DNA from: Jiangella gansuensis DSM 44835
GTDB taxonomy: Bacteria > Actinomycetota > Actinomycetes > Jiangellales > Jiangellaceae
DNA: 64,000 nt
NCBI RefSeq assembly: GCF_000515395.1
Contig: NZ_KI911782.1
Coordinates: 3,098,606 to 3,162,605 of the forward strand
Direction of reading: 5' to 3'
The notes under the pieces were generated by a model that saw only the letters and a program-made list of their open reading frames with translations, was not told the DNA's origin and searched no databases. The position numbers and the translations under genes were made by a program. Below are positions 37,987 through 47,628 of this stretch, piece by piece (position 1 is the first letter of the stretch; each line of letters opens with the position of its first letter).

Positions 37987-38562
37987 ATGGATGACCGGCT
38001 GTCGACCAGGCCGTATGTCGCACGAGCGGTGCGGTTGCTCTCCCAGCCCCGGCGGAGCCCGGCGGACGGAGCCCTGGTCACCGCGGTGGCCCTGCGGCTG
38101 GCTTCGCTCGACAGCGACAGCGAGACGGCCGAGCGTCTCGTCGCCGCGTCCGACCGGGTCATGGCCGGGGTTGCCGGCCTCATCGGCGAGCAAGCCCCGG
38201 CATCGGACTGGAGCGACACCGCCGAGGCGCTGGCGCTCATGATCGCCGGCAGGCCGCTGCAACGCGGCCACCTCATGGCGGCCCGCGCCACGCTGGGCAC
38301 CGCCGACAAGGTCATCGACTTGTCCGACCGGCTTCGCCGCACTGCCGAGGAGCCCATCGACCGCGACGACCTCGGCCGCGCGCTGGCCATGGCCGTCACC
38401 GGCCCGGCCGAGCTGGCAGAGGCACTGCTGGAGCGGGAGAACACCGAGGGCGCTCCGGCGGCCCCGGAGGCTCCGGCTCCACGCCAGCCTGGACGCCGTG
38501 CCGGCGCCGCCGAGCGCAACGTTTCGCTGCGGGCACTCGACGGGGGCGTTCCGGGCCGCTGA
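37987..38562 (+). CDS. Small protein of unknown function after pruA
   Basis: This 191-residue protein is mostly alpha-helical: MDDRLSTRPYVARAVRLLSQP, ALVTAVALRLASLDSDSETAERLVAAS split over two helices, and a central helix LMIAGRPLQRGHLMAARATLG. A Pro/Ala/Glu linker and a basic C-terminus follow. I recognise no family. A GAGG element (37972-37975) supports ATG 37987 or GTG 37984; GTG 37975 is also in frame. It lies 34 nt after pruA on the same strand and may be co-transcribed. Codon bias is clearly coding. Confidence 0.6.
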   Translation: MDDRLSTRPYVARAVRLLSQPRRSPADGALVTAVALRLASLDSDSETAERLVAASDRVMAGVAGLIGEQAPASDWSDTAEALALMIAGRPLQRGHLMAARATLGTADKVIDLSDRLRRTAEEPIDRDDLGRALAMAVTGPAELAEALLERENTEGAPAAPEAPAPRQPGRRAGAAERNVSLRALDGGVPGR

Positions 38563-38651
38563 GCGGTCCAGCCGGCGGCCGCCGCAGCGGTCCCGCCGGC
38601 GATGCACCGGCTCAGGCGGCGACGCGGCCGCTCAGCCGGTGTGACATCGGC

Positions 38652-39146
38652 TCACCGCCGGCCGGCGAGCCAGTCGCGGCCGACCTGCTCCTCGATCTTG
38701 GCCGCCTCGGTCAGGCCCTGGTGCACGGCCTGTTCGATCTTGCCGCCGACCAGTGGCAGCGACGCCTTCACCGTCGCCTTGATGGTGACCACGGTGGCGA
38801 TTCCGTTGGCCGCCAGGCGCATCGTCCCCGTGCACGTGACCGGGGCGCCCAGCATGTCCAGGTCGATGCTGCCGTTGCGTGAACCGTCGGCCGCGGCCGC
38901 CTCCCAGATGTCGCGCTGCTTGATGTCGATGGTGTCGCCGACGAACCGGCGGACGAAGTCGGGCACGTCCGGCGGCATGATCCGCTTCAGGTCGATGGTG
39001 ACGCGGTCGCCGTCGCGGCTGACGTTGACCTCGTGCCGCAGGGCCTTCGCGGCCGTGGTCTTGCGGGCGATGTACGCCTCGTCGGTCAGCATCGCGAAGA
39101 CGGTCACCGGATCGGCGTCGAAGCGGAGCTCGCTGTACAGGTCCAT
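38652..39146 (-). CDS. DUF2505 family protein
   Basis: The 164-residue protein is typical of DUF2505: the N-terminal SELRFDADPVTVFAMLTDEAYIARKT, a central PPDVPDFVRRFVGDTIDIKQRDIW, and a C-terminal GTMRLAANGIATVVTIKATVKASLPLVGGKIEQAV. The predicted fold is START/SRPBCC-like, with a ligand cavity. Function is unknown. The start is ATG 39146 with AGGA nearby; the frame extends upstream to 39185 into the promoter of the next gene. It is divergent from the kynA-type gene, with only 32 bp between the two starts. Confidence 0.85.
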   Translation of the reverse strand: MDLYSELRFDADPVTVFAMLTDEAYIARKTTAAKALRHEVNVSRDGDRVTIDLKRIMPPDVPDFVRRFVGDTIDIKQRDIWEAAAADGSRNGSIDLDMLGAPVTCTGTMRLAANGIATVVTIKATVKASLPLVGGKIEQAVHQGLTEAAKIEEQVGRDWLAGRR

Positions 39147-39165
39147 GGGTCCCAATCCTGGCCCA

Positions 39166-39171
39166 TACGCT
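39166..39171 (+). promoter_or_regulatory. -10 box (TACGCT) of leaderless tryptophan dioxygenase gene
   Basis: TACGCT ends 7 nt before GTG 39179. The divergent DUF2505 start is 20 bp away. Confidence 0.6.
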
Positions 39172-39178
39172 GGACGGT

Positions 39179-40003
39179 GTGACACACGACCACGACTTCA
39201 GCGCGGCGGACGCGGCCGTCCAGCCGCCGTCCGCGCGCTTCGGCGAGGACGGTGCCCGGCTCACGTACGGCACCTACCTGCGTCTCTCTGAGCTGCTCGA
39301 CCAGCAGCGACTGGAGACCGATGCTCACGACGAGCTGCTGTTCATCACGATCCACCAGGTCTACGAGCTGTGGTTCAAGCAGTTGCTGCACGAGGTCGAG
39401 GCCGCCCGCGACGCGATGTTCGCCGACCGGCTGTGGTGGGCGCGGCATCTGCTGAAGCGGGTGCACGAGATCGAGCGGATCCTTGTCGAACAGGTCGGCG
39501 TACTGGAGACCATGACGCCGCAGGACTTCCTGCAGTTCCGCGCCCAGCTGGCGCCGGCGAGCGGCTTCCAGTCGGTGCAGTTCCGTGAGCTGGAGTTCAT
39601 CTCCGGGGCGAAGGACGAGGCGTTCGTGCAGCGGTTCCGCGGCCTCACCGACGACGAGCGGGCCCGGTTGCGTCGCCGGCTGGACGAGCCGACCCTGTGG
39701 GACGCGTTCCTCGCGGTCCTGCGCGCCCGCGACCTGCCCTCGGGCTCCGACGAGGAGCTGGCCGCGTCGCTGCGGCTGGCCGCCCACGACCGCGCCGAGC
39801 ACGGCGACGTGTGGGAGCTGGCCGAGGCGTTGCTGGCGCATGACGAGATGGCCGCGGGCTGGCGGGCCCGGCACGTCACCATGGTGGAGCGCATGATCGG
39901 CACCAAGACCGGCACCGGCGGGTCGTCCGGTGCCTCGTACCTGCGCAGCCGGCTCGACCTCCGCTACTACCCGCTGCTGTGGGAACTGCGGTCCTGGCTC
40001 TAG
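39179..40003 (+). CDS. kynA: Tryptophan 2,3-dioxygenase
   Basis: The 274-residue haem enzyme opens the indole ring of tryptophan to N-formylkynurenine. Typical segments are LTYGTYLRLSELLDQQ, ELLFITIHQVYELWFKQLLHE, TPQDFLQFRAQLAPASGFQSVQFRELE and MVERMIGTKTGTGGSSGASYL. The His of RHVTMVERM is the expected haem ligand and HQVYELWFK contributes to the substrate site. Length agrees with bacterial enzymes. The GTG start is leaderless (TACGCT 7 nt upstream). No kynureninase or kynurenine formamidase is adjacent, so the rest of the pathway lies elsewhere. Confidence 0.95.
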   Translation: MTHDHDFSAADAAVQPPSARFGEDGARLTYGTYLRLSELLDQQRLETDAHDELLFITIHQVYELWFKQLLHEVEAARDAMFADRLWWARHLLKRVHEIERILVEQVGVLETMTPQDFLQFRAQLAPASGFQSVQFRELEFISGAKDEAFVQRFRGLTDDERARLRRRLDEPTLWDAFLAVLRARDLPSGSDEELAASLRLAAHDRAEHGDVWELAEALLAHDEMAAGWRARHVTMVERMIGTKTGTGGSSGASYLRSRLDLRYYPLLWELRSWL

Positions 40004-40014
40004 CCGCCCCGGCC

Positions 40015-40106
40015 GGAAATGATCACGTCCACCATGGGTGTGTTCGCCTCACCAGGCATGCATCCATGGTGGAGCGTGAGCACCCATGCCGGACGTGATC
40101 ATTTCC
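40015..40106. repeat. Type B 92-bp palindromic element
   Basis: The ends are GGAAATGATCACGTCCACC and a right arm ending GGACGTGATCATTTCC; ATGGGTG and CACCCAT continue the arms. The centre (CTCACCAGGCATGCATCC) contains CATGCATG-like symmetry. It fills the gap after kynA and before the GDH promoter. There is no T-tract. Confidence 0.85.
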
Positions 40107-40226
40107 AAGGCGAGGGGATGATCATGAAAGCGGGGGTACGGGGAGCGTAGGAAAGCGCGAACCACTAGTGTCTGAGGCGTTCCGCACAACGGCGTGTGGG
40201 GTGTAGCCCCGGGGGTTGGAAAGATC

Positions 40227-43200
40227 ATGCGTAATCGGCTCGACGAAGCCAAGTCCGAGCTTCTCGCCAAGGCCGCGCTCGTCGGCGATCGTGGGCACCG
40301 TGGGGACGACGAAGCGTTCCTCCGCCGCTATTTCCGGCATGTCGCCGCCGAGGACCTCGTCGATCGCGACGTCATCGACGTGTACGGGGCGGCCGCCTCG
40401 CACCGGCGCTCCGCCCAGCACCGTCCGCAGGGCACCGCCGTCGTCAACGTGTACACCCCCACCATCGACGAGCACGGGTGGGCGTCGGGTCACACCATCG
40501 TCGAGGTCGTCATCGACGACATGCCGTTCCTGGTCGACTCCGTCACGATGGCGCTGGCCGAGCACGACCACGCGATCCGGCTGGTCGTGCACCCGCAGCT
40601 GGTGGTGCGCCGTGACATCACCGGCCAGTTGGTCGAGATCTGCGACCTCAACGAGAACGACCCGCGCCGCGACCCAGACACCATCGTCGAGTCGTGGATG
40701 CACGTCGAGATCGACCGCACCGACGACCCCGAGGACCAAGCGGCCATCGAGCGCCTGCTGGGCGATGTGCTCCGAGACGTCCGGGAGGCCGTGGAGGACT
40801 GGCCGCGGATGCGCCAGCGCGCGACCGACATCGCCGACGAGCTGGAGAAGCCGCCCTCGTCCATTGCGCAGCCGGAGGTCGACGAGGCGCGTGAGCTGCT
40901 GCACTGGCTCGCCGACGACCACTTCACGTTTCTCGGCTACCGCGAGTACGTCCTGGACAAGGTCGAGGGCGAAGACGTGCTGCGCGCGGTCACCGGCACC
41001 GGCCTGGGCATCCTGCGCTCCGATCAGGACCTGTCCGGCTCGTTCGCGAAGCTGCCCCGCGAGGTGCGCGCCAAGGCGCGCGAGAAGCGGCTCCTGGTGC
41101 TCACCAAGGCCAACTCCAAGGCGACGGTGCACCGTCCCGCCTACCTCGACTACGTGGGGGTGAAGACGTTCGACGATGCCGGCGAGGTGGTCGGGGAGCG
41201 GCGCTTCCTGGGGCTGTTCTCGTCGGCGGCGTACACCGAGAGCGTGATGCGCATCCCGGTGCTTCGGCGCAAGGTGCAGGAGGTCATCGAGCAGGCCGGG
41301 TTCGCGCCGTCGGGGCACTCGGGCAAGGACCTCCTGCAGGTGCTGGAGACCTACCCGCGTGACGAGCTGTTCCAGATACCCACCGGCGAGCTCCTGCCGA
41401 CGGCGCTGGCCGTCGTACATCTGCAGGAACGCCGGCACCTGCGGATGTTCATCCGCCGCGACGACTACGGCCGGTATCTGTCCATCCTGGTCTACCTGCC
41501 GCGCGAGCGGTACAACACCGACGTCCGCGAGCGCATCCAGCGCATCCTGCTGGCCGCGACGGAGGGCGACTCCATCGACTTCACCGCCCGGCTCGGCGAG
41601 TCGGTGCTGGCCCGGTTGCACTTCGTCATCCGGATGCGCCGCGACCAGGAGCTGCCGGAGATCGACGTGCCAGGGCTGGAGAAGCAGCTGGTCGCGGCCA
41701 CCCGGTCGTGGACGGACGAGCTCTCCGACGCGCTGGTCGAGCAGGTGGGGGAGGAGGCCGCGGCGAAGCTGCTGCGCCGCTACCGTGGCGGCTTCCCGGA
41801 GGGCTACAAGGAGGACTTCCCGGCCCGCACCGCCGTCGCCGACGTGCGCCGCCTGGAGGAACTGCCCGACGACGACGGCCTCGGCATGAACCTCTACCAG
41901 CCGGTGGGCGGGCTGGCCACCGAGCGGCGGTTCAAGATCTACCGCACCGGCACGCCGATCTCGCTGACCCAGGTGCTGCCCATCATGTCGCGGATGGGGG
42001 TCGAGGTCGTCGACGAGCGGCCGTACGAGATCGTGCGCCGCGGCGGGGACGGCGAGTCCTCCGCGTGGATCTACGACTTCGGGCTGCGCTACCAGGGCCT
42101 GCGGGCGGCCGACGCCGACCGGCTCAAGCTGCTGTTCCAGGAAGCGTTCCAGGCGGTGTGGCGTGGCGACGCCGAGAGCGACGGGTTCAACGCGCTGGTG
42201 CCGCAGGCGGGGCTGTCATGGCGGCAGGCCTCGATCCTGCGGGCGTACGCCAAGTACCTGCGCCAGGCGGGGTCGACGTTCAGCCAGAACTACCTGGAGG
42301 AGGCGCTGTCCGGGCATGTCGAGGTGGCCCGGATGCTCGTGGAGCTGTTCGAGGTCCGGTTCGACCCGGACCGTTACGCCGCCGACGACGACGGGCGCGC
42401 CGCCCGTCAGGCCGCGGTCGAGCAGGTGACCGAGCGAGTCGAGGAAGCGCTGGACCAGGTGGCCAGCCTCGATCAGGACCGCATCCTGCGCTCGTTCCTG
42501 CGTCTCGTCAACGCGACGCTGCGCACCAGCTACTACCGGCCGAGCGTGGGCGGCCCGCAGACCGTCACCAGCTTCAAGCTCGATTCCCGGTCACTGCCTG
42601 ACCTGCCGGAGCCGCGGCCGAAGTACGAGATCTGGGTGTACTCGCCTCGGGTCGAGGGCGTGCACCTGCGCTTCGGCGACGTCGCCCGCGGCGGTCTGCG
42701 CTGGTCCGACCGGCGCGAGGACTTCCGCACGGAGATCCTCGGACTGGTGAAGGCGCAGGCGGTGAAGAATTCCGTCATCGTGCCGGTCGGTGCCAAGGGC
42801 GGCTTCGTCGGGAAGCGGCTGCCCGACCCCGGCGTCAACCGGGAGGCCTGGCTGGCCGAGGGTGTCGAGTGCTACAAGACGTTCATCCGGGCAATGCTCG
42901 ACATCACCGACAACCGGGCGGCCGACCGCAGCATCGTCCCGCCGCCGCAGGTGGTCCGCCACGACGGCGACGACCCGTACCTGGTGGTCGCGGCCGACAA
43001 GGGCACAGCGTCGTTCTCCGACATCGCCAACGACGTGTCCAGAGAGTACGGGTTCTGGCTCGGCGACGCGTTCGCGTCGGGCGGCTCGGCCGGCTACGAC
43101 CACAAGGCGATGGGCATCACGGCCCGCGGCGCCTGGGAGTCGGTCAAGCGGCACTTCCGGCAGTTGGGCCGGGACATCCAGAGCGAGGACTTCACCGTCG

Positions 43201-45113
43201 TCGGGGTCGGCGACATGTCCGGCGACGTGTTCGGCAACGGCATGCTGCTCTCGGAGCACATCCGGCTGGTGGCGGCGTTCGACCACCGGCACATCTTCCT
43301 CGACCCCGACCCGGATGCGGCGACGTCGTACGCCGAGCGCCGGCGCCTGTTCGAGGTGCCGCGGTCGAGCTGGAGCGACTACAAGACCGAGCTCATCAGC
43401 CCTGGTGGCGGGGTGTTCCCGCGCACCGCCAAGACCATCGAGCTGAGCCCCGAGGTCAAGCGAGCACTGGGCATCGACGAGCAGGTGGCGGCCATGACGC
43501 CCCAAGAGCTCATGCACGCCATCCTCACCGCGCCGGTCGACCTGCTGTGGAACGGCGGCATCGGCACGTACGTCAAGGCGTCGACGGAGACGCACGGTGA
43601 CGTCGGCGACAAGGCCAATGACGCCATCCGGGCCGACGCCGCCGAGCTGCGCTGCAAGGTGGTGGGCGAGGGCGGCAACCTGGGGTTCACCCAGCGTGGC
43701 CGCATCGAGTTCGCTCTGCGGAGTCCAGAGGGTGGTCGAGTAAATACGGATGCCATCGACAACTCCGCCGGGGTCGACACCTCCGACCACGAGGTCAACA
43801 TCAAGATCCTGCTCGACAGCGTGGCCCGGGCCGGTGACCTGACCGACAAGCAGCGCAACCAGCTGCTGGCGCAGATGACCGACGAGATCGCCGACCTGGT
43901 GCTGGCCAACAACTACGGCCAGAACGTCGCGCTGGCGGAGGAACTGGCCCAGGCCGCCAACCTCGCGCACGTGCACCGTTCGTACCTGTCCAAGCTGGAG
44001 GGCAAGGGTCTGCTCGACCGCGCGCTCGAGGCGCTGCCCACGGACCGGCAGATGGCCGAGCGGGTCACCTCCGGCAAGGGCCTGACCAGCCCGGAGCTGT
44101 CGGTCGTCCTCGCGTACACGAAGAACCTCATGTACGAGGACCTCCTGGCCAGCGACATGCCCGACGACCCGTACCTGGGTGCCGCGCTGCACGCCTACTT
44201 CCCGACGGCGTTGCGCGAGCAGTACCCCGGCCCGATCGACGAGCACCCGCTGCGCCGCGAGATCATCACCAACGTCGTCGTCAACGAGTTGGTGAACACC
44301 GCAGGGACGACGTTCGCGTATCGGCTGGGCATGGAGACCGGCGGCACCGCCGACGACCTCGCCCGGGCGCACACCGTCGCCGGTGTGGTCTTCCGGATCC
44401 CGGAGCTGATGGCCGCGGTGCAGGAGCTGGACAACGCCGTCGCCGACGACGTCCAGATCCGGATGCGGCTGGAGGGCCGCACCATCGCCGAACGGGCCAC
44501 TCGATGGCTCACGGTCAACCGGCGCCCGCCCATCGACATCGCCTGGCAGATCGGGTTCTTCGAAGAACCCATCGCGCGGCTGCTGGTGGCGTTGCCGGAG
44601 GTCCTGGTCGGCCGCGAGCTCGACCTGTTCCAGGAGCGGCAGGCATCGCTGCGGGAGGCCGGCGTCCCGGCGCCGCTGGCCACCCGGGTCGCGGTGCTGC
44701 CGCCGGCCTACTCCGGCCTCGGCATGGTGGAGAACTCGCTCGCCACCGGCACCGACCTGCTCGAGGTGGCGCGGGTGCACTTCACCCTCGGTGCGTTCCT
44801 CGAACTCGGCCGCCTGCTGGAGCGCATCATCTCGCTGCCGCGCCACGACCGGTGGCACACCATGGCCCGGGCGGCGCTGCGCGACGAGCTGCATGCGCTG
44901 CAGGCATCCCTGACGGCGCAGGTCATCCAGCACACCGACGAGGACGCCGAACCGCAAGCCCGGGTGGAGACGTGGGCGGGTCAGGACGAGGTGGTCGTCG
45001 CGCGCACGCAGGAGATCCTGCGCGAAATCGTCGACAGCGACAGCTTCGACCTCGCCCGGCTCTCCGTGGGGTTGCGCGCCGTGCGTGGCCTCCTGCGCCC
45101 GGACGGGTCGTAG
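40227..45113 (+). CDS. gdhB: NAD-specific glutamate dehydrogenase, 180-kDa type
   Basis: The 1628-residue enzyme deaminates glutamate to 2-oxoglutarate with NAD. It is of the large class first described in Streptomyces (L_180). N-terminal ACT-like regulatory segments (IVEVVIDDMPFLVDSVTMAL, RHLRMFIRRDDYGRYLSILVYLPRERYNT) precede the catalytic core. In the core the motifs YSPRVEGVHLRFGDVARGGLRWSDRREDFRTEILGL (here split in two) and AVKNSVIVPVGAKGGFVGKRLP stand for substrate and Lys residues. The C-terminal helical region is long. ATG 40227 has GGAAAG upstream. It is a catabolic, allosterically regulated enzyme in relatives. A second, small GDH lies at 54073. Confidence 0.95.
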   Translation: MRNRLDEAKSELLAKAALVGDRGHRGDDEAFLRRYFRHVAAEDLVDRDVIDVYGAAASHRRSAQHRPQGTAVVNVYTPTIDEHGWASGHTIVEVVIDDMPFLVDSVTMALAEHDHAIRLVVHPQLVVRRDITGQLVEICDLNENDPRRDPDTIVESWMHVEIDRTDDPEDQAAIERLLGDVLRDVREAVEDWPRMRQRATDIADELEKPPSSIAQPEVDEARELLHWLADDHFTFLGYREYVLDKVEGEDVLRAVTGTGLGILRSDQDLSGSFAKLPREVRAKAREKRLLVLTKANSKATVHRPAYLDYVGVKTFDDAGEVVGERRFLGLFSSAAYTESVMRIPVLRRKVQEVIEQAGFAPSGHSGKDLLQVLETYPRDELFQIPTGELLPTALAVVHLQERRHLRMFIRRDDYGRYLSILVYLPRERYNTDVRERIQRILLAATEGDSIDFTARLGESVLARLHFVIRMRRDQELPEIDVPGLEKQLVAATRSWTDELSDALVEQVGEEAAAKLLRRYRGGFPEGYKEDFPARTAVADVRRLEELPDDDGLGMNLYQPVGGLATERRFKIYRTGTPISLTQVLPIMSRMGVEVVDERPYEIVRRGGDGESSAWIYDFGLRYQGLRAADADRLKLLFQEAFQAVWRGDAESDGFNALVPQAGLSWRQASILRAYAKYLRQAGSTFSQNYLEEALSGHVEVARMLVELFEVRFDPDRYAADDDGRAARQAAVEQVTERVEEALDQVASLDQDRILRSFLRLVNATLRTSYYRPSVGGPQTVTSFKLDSRSLPDLPEPRPKYEIWVYSPRVEGVHLRFGDVARGGLRWSDRREDFRTEILGLVKAQAVKNSVIVPVGAKGGFVGKRLPDPGVNREAWLAEGVECYKTFIRAMLDITDNRAADRSIVPPPQVVRHDGDDPYLVVAADKGTASFSDIANDVSREYGFWLGDAFASGGSAGYDHKAMGITARGAWESVKRHFRQLGRDIQSEDFTVVGVGDMSGDVFGNGMLLSEHIRLVAAFDHRHIFLDPDPDAATSYAERRRLFEVPRSSWSDYKTELISPGGGVFPRTAKTIELSPEVKRALGIDEQVAAMTPQELMHAILTAPVDLLWNGGIGTYVKASTETHGDVGDKANDAIRADAAELRCKVVGEGGNLGFTQRGRIEFALRSPEGGRVNTDAIDNSAGVDTSDHEVNIKILLDSVARAGDLTDKQRNQLLAQMTDEIADLVLANNYGQNVALAEELAQAANLAHVHRSYLSKLEGKGLLDRALEALPTDRQMAERVTSGKGLTSPELSVVLAYTKNLMYEDLLASDMPDDPYLGAALHAYFPTALREQYPGPIDEHPLRREIITNVVVNELVNTAGTTFAYRLGMETGGTADDLARAHTVAGVVFRIPELMAAVQELDNAVADDVQIRMRLEGRTIAERATRWLTVNRRPPIDIAWQIGFFEEPIARLLVALPEVLVGRELDLFQERQASLREAGVPAPLATRVAVLPPAYSGLGMVENSLATGTDLLEVARVHFTLGAFLELGRLLERIISLPRHDRWHTMARAALRDELHALQASLTAQVIQHTDEDAEPQARVETWAGQDEVVVARTQEILREIVDSDSFDLARLSVGLRAVRGLLRPDGS

Positions 45114-45195
45114 AACCGCCCCCGCCCGGCCCCGGGCCTTGCCGCCACCCGACCGCCTCCGGTCGCCACGGCCCCGCCCGGCCGACCCCGACCCC

Positions 45196-45267
45196 GTTGA
45201 TCTTGGAGTTTGCGCGGAATCAATCGGGCATTTCGCCCCGCGATTGCGCGGAAACTCCAAGATCAAC
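45196..45267. repeat. Type A 72-bp palindromic element, copy 4 (inverted centre)
   Basis: The outer arms are GTTGATCTTGGAGTTTGCGC and its mirror. The inner part reads AATCAATCGGGCATTTCG, the reverse complement of the centre of copies 1 and 2. It lies between the convergent GDH and MMPL genes. Confidence 0.88.
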
Positions 45268-45297
45268 CAGGTGCGATCGGGTGGAGCCAGGGTGGGC

Positions 45298-47562
45298 TCA
45301 GCGGGTGGTGGCGAGCTCCAGGTCCGCGCCCGGCTCGCCCGGCCCGGCCGGAGCGTTCGCCGCCGGCAGGTACACCTCGGGGCGGCCCTCGACGTGCAGC
45401 TGCGGCAGCCGGCGCTCCAGCCAGCCCGGCAGCCACCAGTTCGCCCGGCCGATCAGGTGCATCACGGCCGGCACCAGCAGCATCCGCACGACGGTGGCGT
45501 CGACGAGGATGGCCGCGGCCATGCCGACGCCGATGACCTTGAGGAAGACCTCCGGGCTCGGGATGAACGCCGCGAACACCGCGATCATGATGGCCGCCGC
45601 CGCGGTGATGACCCGCCCCGTTCCGGCCAGGCCTTCGACGATGGCGCGGGCGTTGTCGCCGGTGCGGGTCCATGCTTCGCGCATCCGGCTGATCAGGAAC
45701 ACCTCGTAGTCCATGGACAGCCCGAACAGCACCGCGAACACCAGCACGGGGATGAACGCCGGCATGGGAGTCTCGGTGTCGATGCCGATGAGCTGGCCGG
45801 CCCAGCCGCCCTCCAGCACCAGCGCGACCACGCCGTACGCGGCCGCGACGGACAGCAGGTTCATGGCCGCCGCCGTGATCGGTATGACGATGCTGCGGAA
45901 CGACACCAGGAGCAGCAGCATCGACAGCGTCACCACGCCGCCGATCAGCAGCGGGAGCCGTTCGGCCGTGTTCTCGGTCGAGTCGATGGAGGTGGCTGTC
46001 ACGCCGCCGACGTGCACGTCCAGCCCGGTCGCCGGCAGGACGTCGTCGCGCAGGGTGTGGATGAGGTCCTCGGTGGCGGCGTCCTGTGGACCGCTGTCGG
46101 GGAGGACGGTGAGCATGGCCGCGTCGCCGGCGGGGTTGACGGCAGCGGGCAGGACGGCGGCGACCCCGTCGGTCGCGGCGACCGCCTCGCCCAGCGCCGG
46201 CAGCGCGTCCGTGTCCGACGGCGACTGCAGGTCCGTGACCAGCAGCAGCGGGCCGTTCGCACCCGGACCGAAGCCCTCGGAGAGCAGGTCGTATGCCTGC
46301 CGCGACGAGCGGTCGGCTTCGTTGTTTCCGGCGTCGGGGAACCCGAACCGGACGCCCAGGAACGGCGCGGCCAGCGCGAGCAGTAGCCCGACGCCGACGA
46401 CGGTGGCGATGATGCTGTGCCGGTCGATCAGCCGGCCCCACCGCAGCCAGGCTCGGGACGGTTCGACGTGGCCGCCGGCGGCGAGGGTGGCCGGACGCCG
46501 TCGTCCCCATGGCAGCCGGAGCCGGTCGACCCACGAGCCGAAGAACCCCAGCAGCGCGGGGAACAGCGTCGCGGCGGCGGCCATGACCACCAGGACGGCC
46601 GCGATGGTGACCAGCGCCGCGCCCTGCATGAACGTCAGACCCATGGCGAACAGGCCGAGCATGCTGACCATGACGGTGCTGCCGGCGACCATGACGGCAC
46701 GCCCGGCGGTGTCGAGGGTGGCCACCGTCGCTCGCTCCGTCTCCAGCCCGGCGGCGCGCCATTCGCGGAAACGGGTGACCATGAGCAACACGTAGTCGAT
46801 GCCCAGCGCGATGCCCATCATCGTGGCCAGCGCCGTCGACCAGTCCGGCACGTCGACGACGGCTGCGATCAGCCCGGTGAGCATGCCGCTGAGTGCCAGT
46901 CCGGCGACGGCCACCAGCAGCGGGAGCCCAGCGGCCACCACCGATCCGAAGGTGATGAGCAGGATGACGGCGGCGGCCGCCATGCCGATGGCCTCCGAGC
47001 CGATCTCACCCTGCTCGGCCAGTGCGATGCTCTGGCCGCCGAGAGCGACCTCCAGTCCGTCGCGTTCGGCGGCGTCGGCGGCAGCGATGAGCCGCTCGGT
47101 GTCCTCGACCGGCATCGCGTCGGGGTTGGGGACGTCGAGGTTGGCGCGGGCGACGAGGATGTCGCCGTCCGCGGAGATGCCGCCGGGAACGGCGTACGGG
47201 TCCTCGACGGCGGCCACGTGCGGCAGCCCGCGCAGCTCGTCCAGGAGCGCCGTCACGTCGGCCTGGATCTCTGGGTCGGTCACCGGGCCGTCGGCGTGGA
47301 CGACCACGTCGACGGTGTCGCCGGACTGCGTCGGGAATCGAGCTTCCAGCAGGTCCTGGGCCTGCCGGGAGTCCGAGCCAGGGGCGGAGTAGTCCGCCGC
47401 GAAGTCGCCTGCGTAGGCCGTCGACAGCCCGACGGCGGCGGCGATGGCCACCAGCCAGGCGGCGACGACGCGCCAGCGGTTCCGGAAGGAGACCCTGGCC
47501 AGCCTGCCCAGGAGACCCGGCCCGGGCGGTGGGCCGTCGGATGTGGTCGTGAAGTGGTTCAT
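45298..47562 (-). CDS. MMPL family RND-type transporter
   Basis: The 754-residue protein has 11-12 transmembrane helices in two halves, each with a large extracytoplasmic loop after its first helix. The MMPL signatures are visible: IALGIDYVLLMVTRFREWRAAG, LPLLIGGVVTLSMLLLLVSFRS, and GLSMDYEVFLISRMREAWTRTGDNARAI split around its turn. The paired Asp-Tyr motifs (GIDYV and SMDYE) in the middle of each half are the expected proton-relay residues. MMPL transporters export lipids or drugs. The divergent TetR regulator is its likely repressor. The start is ATG 47562 with GAGGGA upstream. Confidence 0.92.
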   Translation of the reverse strand: MNHFTTTSDGPPPGPGLLGRLARVSFRNRWRVVAAWLVAIAAAVGLSTAYAGDFAADYSAPGSDSRQAQDLLEARFPTQSGDTVDVVVHADGPVTDPEIQADVTALLDELRGLPHVAAVEDPYAVPGGISADGDILVARANLDVPNPDAMPVEDTERLIAAADAAERDGLEVALGGQSIALAEQGEIGSEAIGMAAAAVILLITFGSVVAAGLPLLVAVAGLALSGMLTGLIAAVVDVPDWSTALATMMGIALGIDYVLLMVTRFREWRAAGLETERATVATLDTAGRAVMVAGSTVMVSMLGLFAMGLTFMQGAALVTIAAVLVVMAAAATLFPALLGFFGSWVDRLRLPWGRRRPATLAAGGHVEPSRAWLRWGRLIDRHSIIATVVGVGLLLALAAPFLGVRFGFPDAGNNEADRSSRQAYDLLSEGFGPGANGPLLLVTDLQSPSDTDALPALGEAVAATDGVAAVLPAAVNPAGDAAMLTVLPDSGPQDAATEDLIHTLRDDVLPATGLDVHVGGVTATSIDSTENTAERLPLLIGGVVTLSMLLLLVSFRSIVIPITAAAMNLLSVAAAYGVVALVLEGGWAGQLIGIDTETPMPAFIPVLVFAVLFGLSMDYEVFLISRMREAWTRTGDNARAIVEGLAGTGRVITAAAAIMIAVFAAFIPSPEVFLKVIGVGMAAAILVDATVVRMLLVPAVMHLIGRANWWLPGWLERRLPQLHVEGRPEVYLPAANAPAGPGEPGADLELATTR

Positions 47563-47595
47563 CGTGCAGTCCCTCGAAACGTCGCGTGACTACGG

Positions 47596-47628
47596 TGACG
47601 TGGCGTCATTGCCGTTATGAGTCGTAAC
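47596..47628. promoter_or_regulatory. Candidate TetR operator between MMPL and TetR genes
   Basis: A perfect 13-bp palindrome TGACGTGGCGTCA (47596-47608) is followed by GTTATGAGTCGTAAC (47614-47628), an imperfect one. CTTAACG also occurs twice as direct repeats near 47660-47682. They lie in the 146-bp gap between the divergent genes, where a repressor of both would bind. Confidence 0.45.

Noticed and set aside
42591-45266. 891-residue open frame on the minus strand
   Set aside because: Shadow of the large glutamate dehydrogenase; Arg/His/Asp/Gln-rich with no motifs.
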